From an uncultured Actinomycetes bacterium (GTDB taxonomy: Bacteria; Actinomycetota; Actinomycetes; S36-B12; UBA5976), in contig CAJBBC010000065.1 of the NCBI GenBank assembly GCA_903951185.1, positions 1 to 5,169 on the forward strand: a DNA stretch of 5,169 bases. Direction: 5' to 3'. The notes beneath the pieces are model-generated. The model had not been told where the DNA came from. It made no database searches and saw nothing but the letters and a program-made list of their open reading frames with translations. This document shows, in pieces, positions 4,769 through 5,169 of the stretch (its first letter is position 1; each line of letters opens with the position of its first letter). A program made the position numbers and the translations under genes.

Positions 4769-5169
4769 TGGCTGGTCCGAAAAGCGTTGACGAAACACCT
4801 GATGACGGAACTCATTTAAAACTCGGTGCTTTATGGATACCCACTTTTCCAGGACTCGATGTTAGTGCTGACATCGATCAGACTAATGGGGAACTAGTTT
4901 CAGTGACTTTAACTTTGTCGCAATCTATTGCCGCTATCCAAGTATTTGCAGCAGCTAAAGAACATGACACCTGGACTGAGCTGCGCTATGAAATCTCTAA
5001 TCGTCTTGAAGAATCAAAAGTAGTTCCAAAAATAGTGAATGGTAATTATGGCGCTGAAATACACGCAGTTATGCCTAATTATGATCAGAGCGGAAACGTA
5101 ACCGTACAAGAAGTTGTTTTTCTCGGCATTAATGGTGACCGCTGGTTTATGCGCGTGACAGTTAGCGGC
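4768..5169 (+). CDS. DUF3710 family protein, N-terminal part (C-terminus cut by window edge)
   Basis: An actinobacterial protein of unknown function, the counterpart of M. tuberculosis Rv2696c, here 134 codons and open to the right edge. The recognisable family pattern is a GALWIPTFPG segment (about 20-29) and DIDQTNGELVSVTL (35-48). It continues with WTELRYEISNRLEES (69-83), YGAEIHAVMP (94-103), and VVFLGINGDRWFMRVTVSG at the edge, matching the family's V-R-x-IGVDGPRW-x-LRG signature. It begins only about 16 residues before the conserved domain, whereas many homologues carry a longer charged N-terminal tail from memory. The ATG overlaps the dut stop by one base, and GGAG at 4754-4757 sits ten bases upstream. 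The coupling to dut points to a shared expression unit and perhaps a linked role, but no catalytic residues can be named. Confidence 0.85.
   Translation, partial: MAGPKSVDETPDDGTHLKLGALWIPTFPGLDVSADIDQTNGELVSVTLTLSQSIAAIQVFAAAKEHDTWTELRYEISNRLEESKVVPKIVNGNYGAEIHAVMPNYDQSGNVTVQEVVFLGINGDRWFMRVTVSG

Overview
The window looks like core chromosome of an actinobacterium with a small, AT-leaning genome. The best guess is a freshwater acI-type lineage (Nanopelagicales), but that rank is an inference from composition and compact spacing. The phylum call is firmer. SepH (DUF3071) and the DUF4193, DUF3093 and DUF3710 proteins are essentially actinobacterial families. The order suhB-like / DUF4193 / DUF3093 / dut / DUF3710, with DUF3093 on the opposite strand to the rest, matches the Mycobacterium tuberculosis Rv2701c-Rv2696c block as I recall it.

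Layout. The left third (1-1831) is read leftward: sepH, starting at TTG with a strong ribosome binding site, and 31 bases later a ParC/GyrA-type topoisomerase subunit that runs off the left edge. A 76-base divergent spacer separates these from a rightward unit: an inositol-monophosphatase-family gene, then, 6 bases on, a gamma-carbonic-anhydrase-like left-handed beta-helix protein. A 100-base spacer with an imperfect hairpin precedes a small DUF4193 zinc-ribbon protein. This converges on a leftward DUF3093 membrane protein. The convergent junction holds four tandem copies of a 14-bp unit, the first of which includes the DUF4193 stop codon. DUF3093 is divergent, by only 18 bases, from dut (dUTPase). 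The dut stop codon overlaps the start of a DUF3710 gene that runs off the right edge.

How the genes fit together. SepH promotes FtsZ assembly and division, and the topoisomerase resolves chromosomes, so the left unit joins division with chromosome segregation. dut keeps uracil out of DNA and supplies dUMP for thymidylate synthesis. The phosphatase probably feeds inositol or phosphoinositide metabolism or another sugar-phosphate pool. DUF4193, DUF3093 and DUF3710 have no settled roles, but their conserved linkage to dut makes them worth attention.

I see no mobile element, RNA gene, CRISPR array, phage or defence system. Most of the window is ordinary conserved actinobacterial core. The most unusual items are the 14-bp tandem repeat at the DUF4193/DUF3093 junction, the Glu in place of the third metal-binding His in the carbonic-anhydrase-like protein, and the very tight divergent DUF3093/dut junction.
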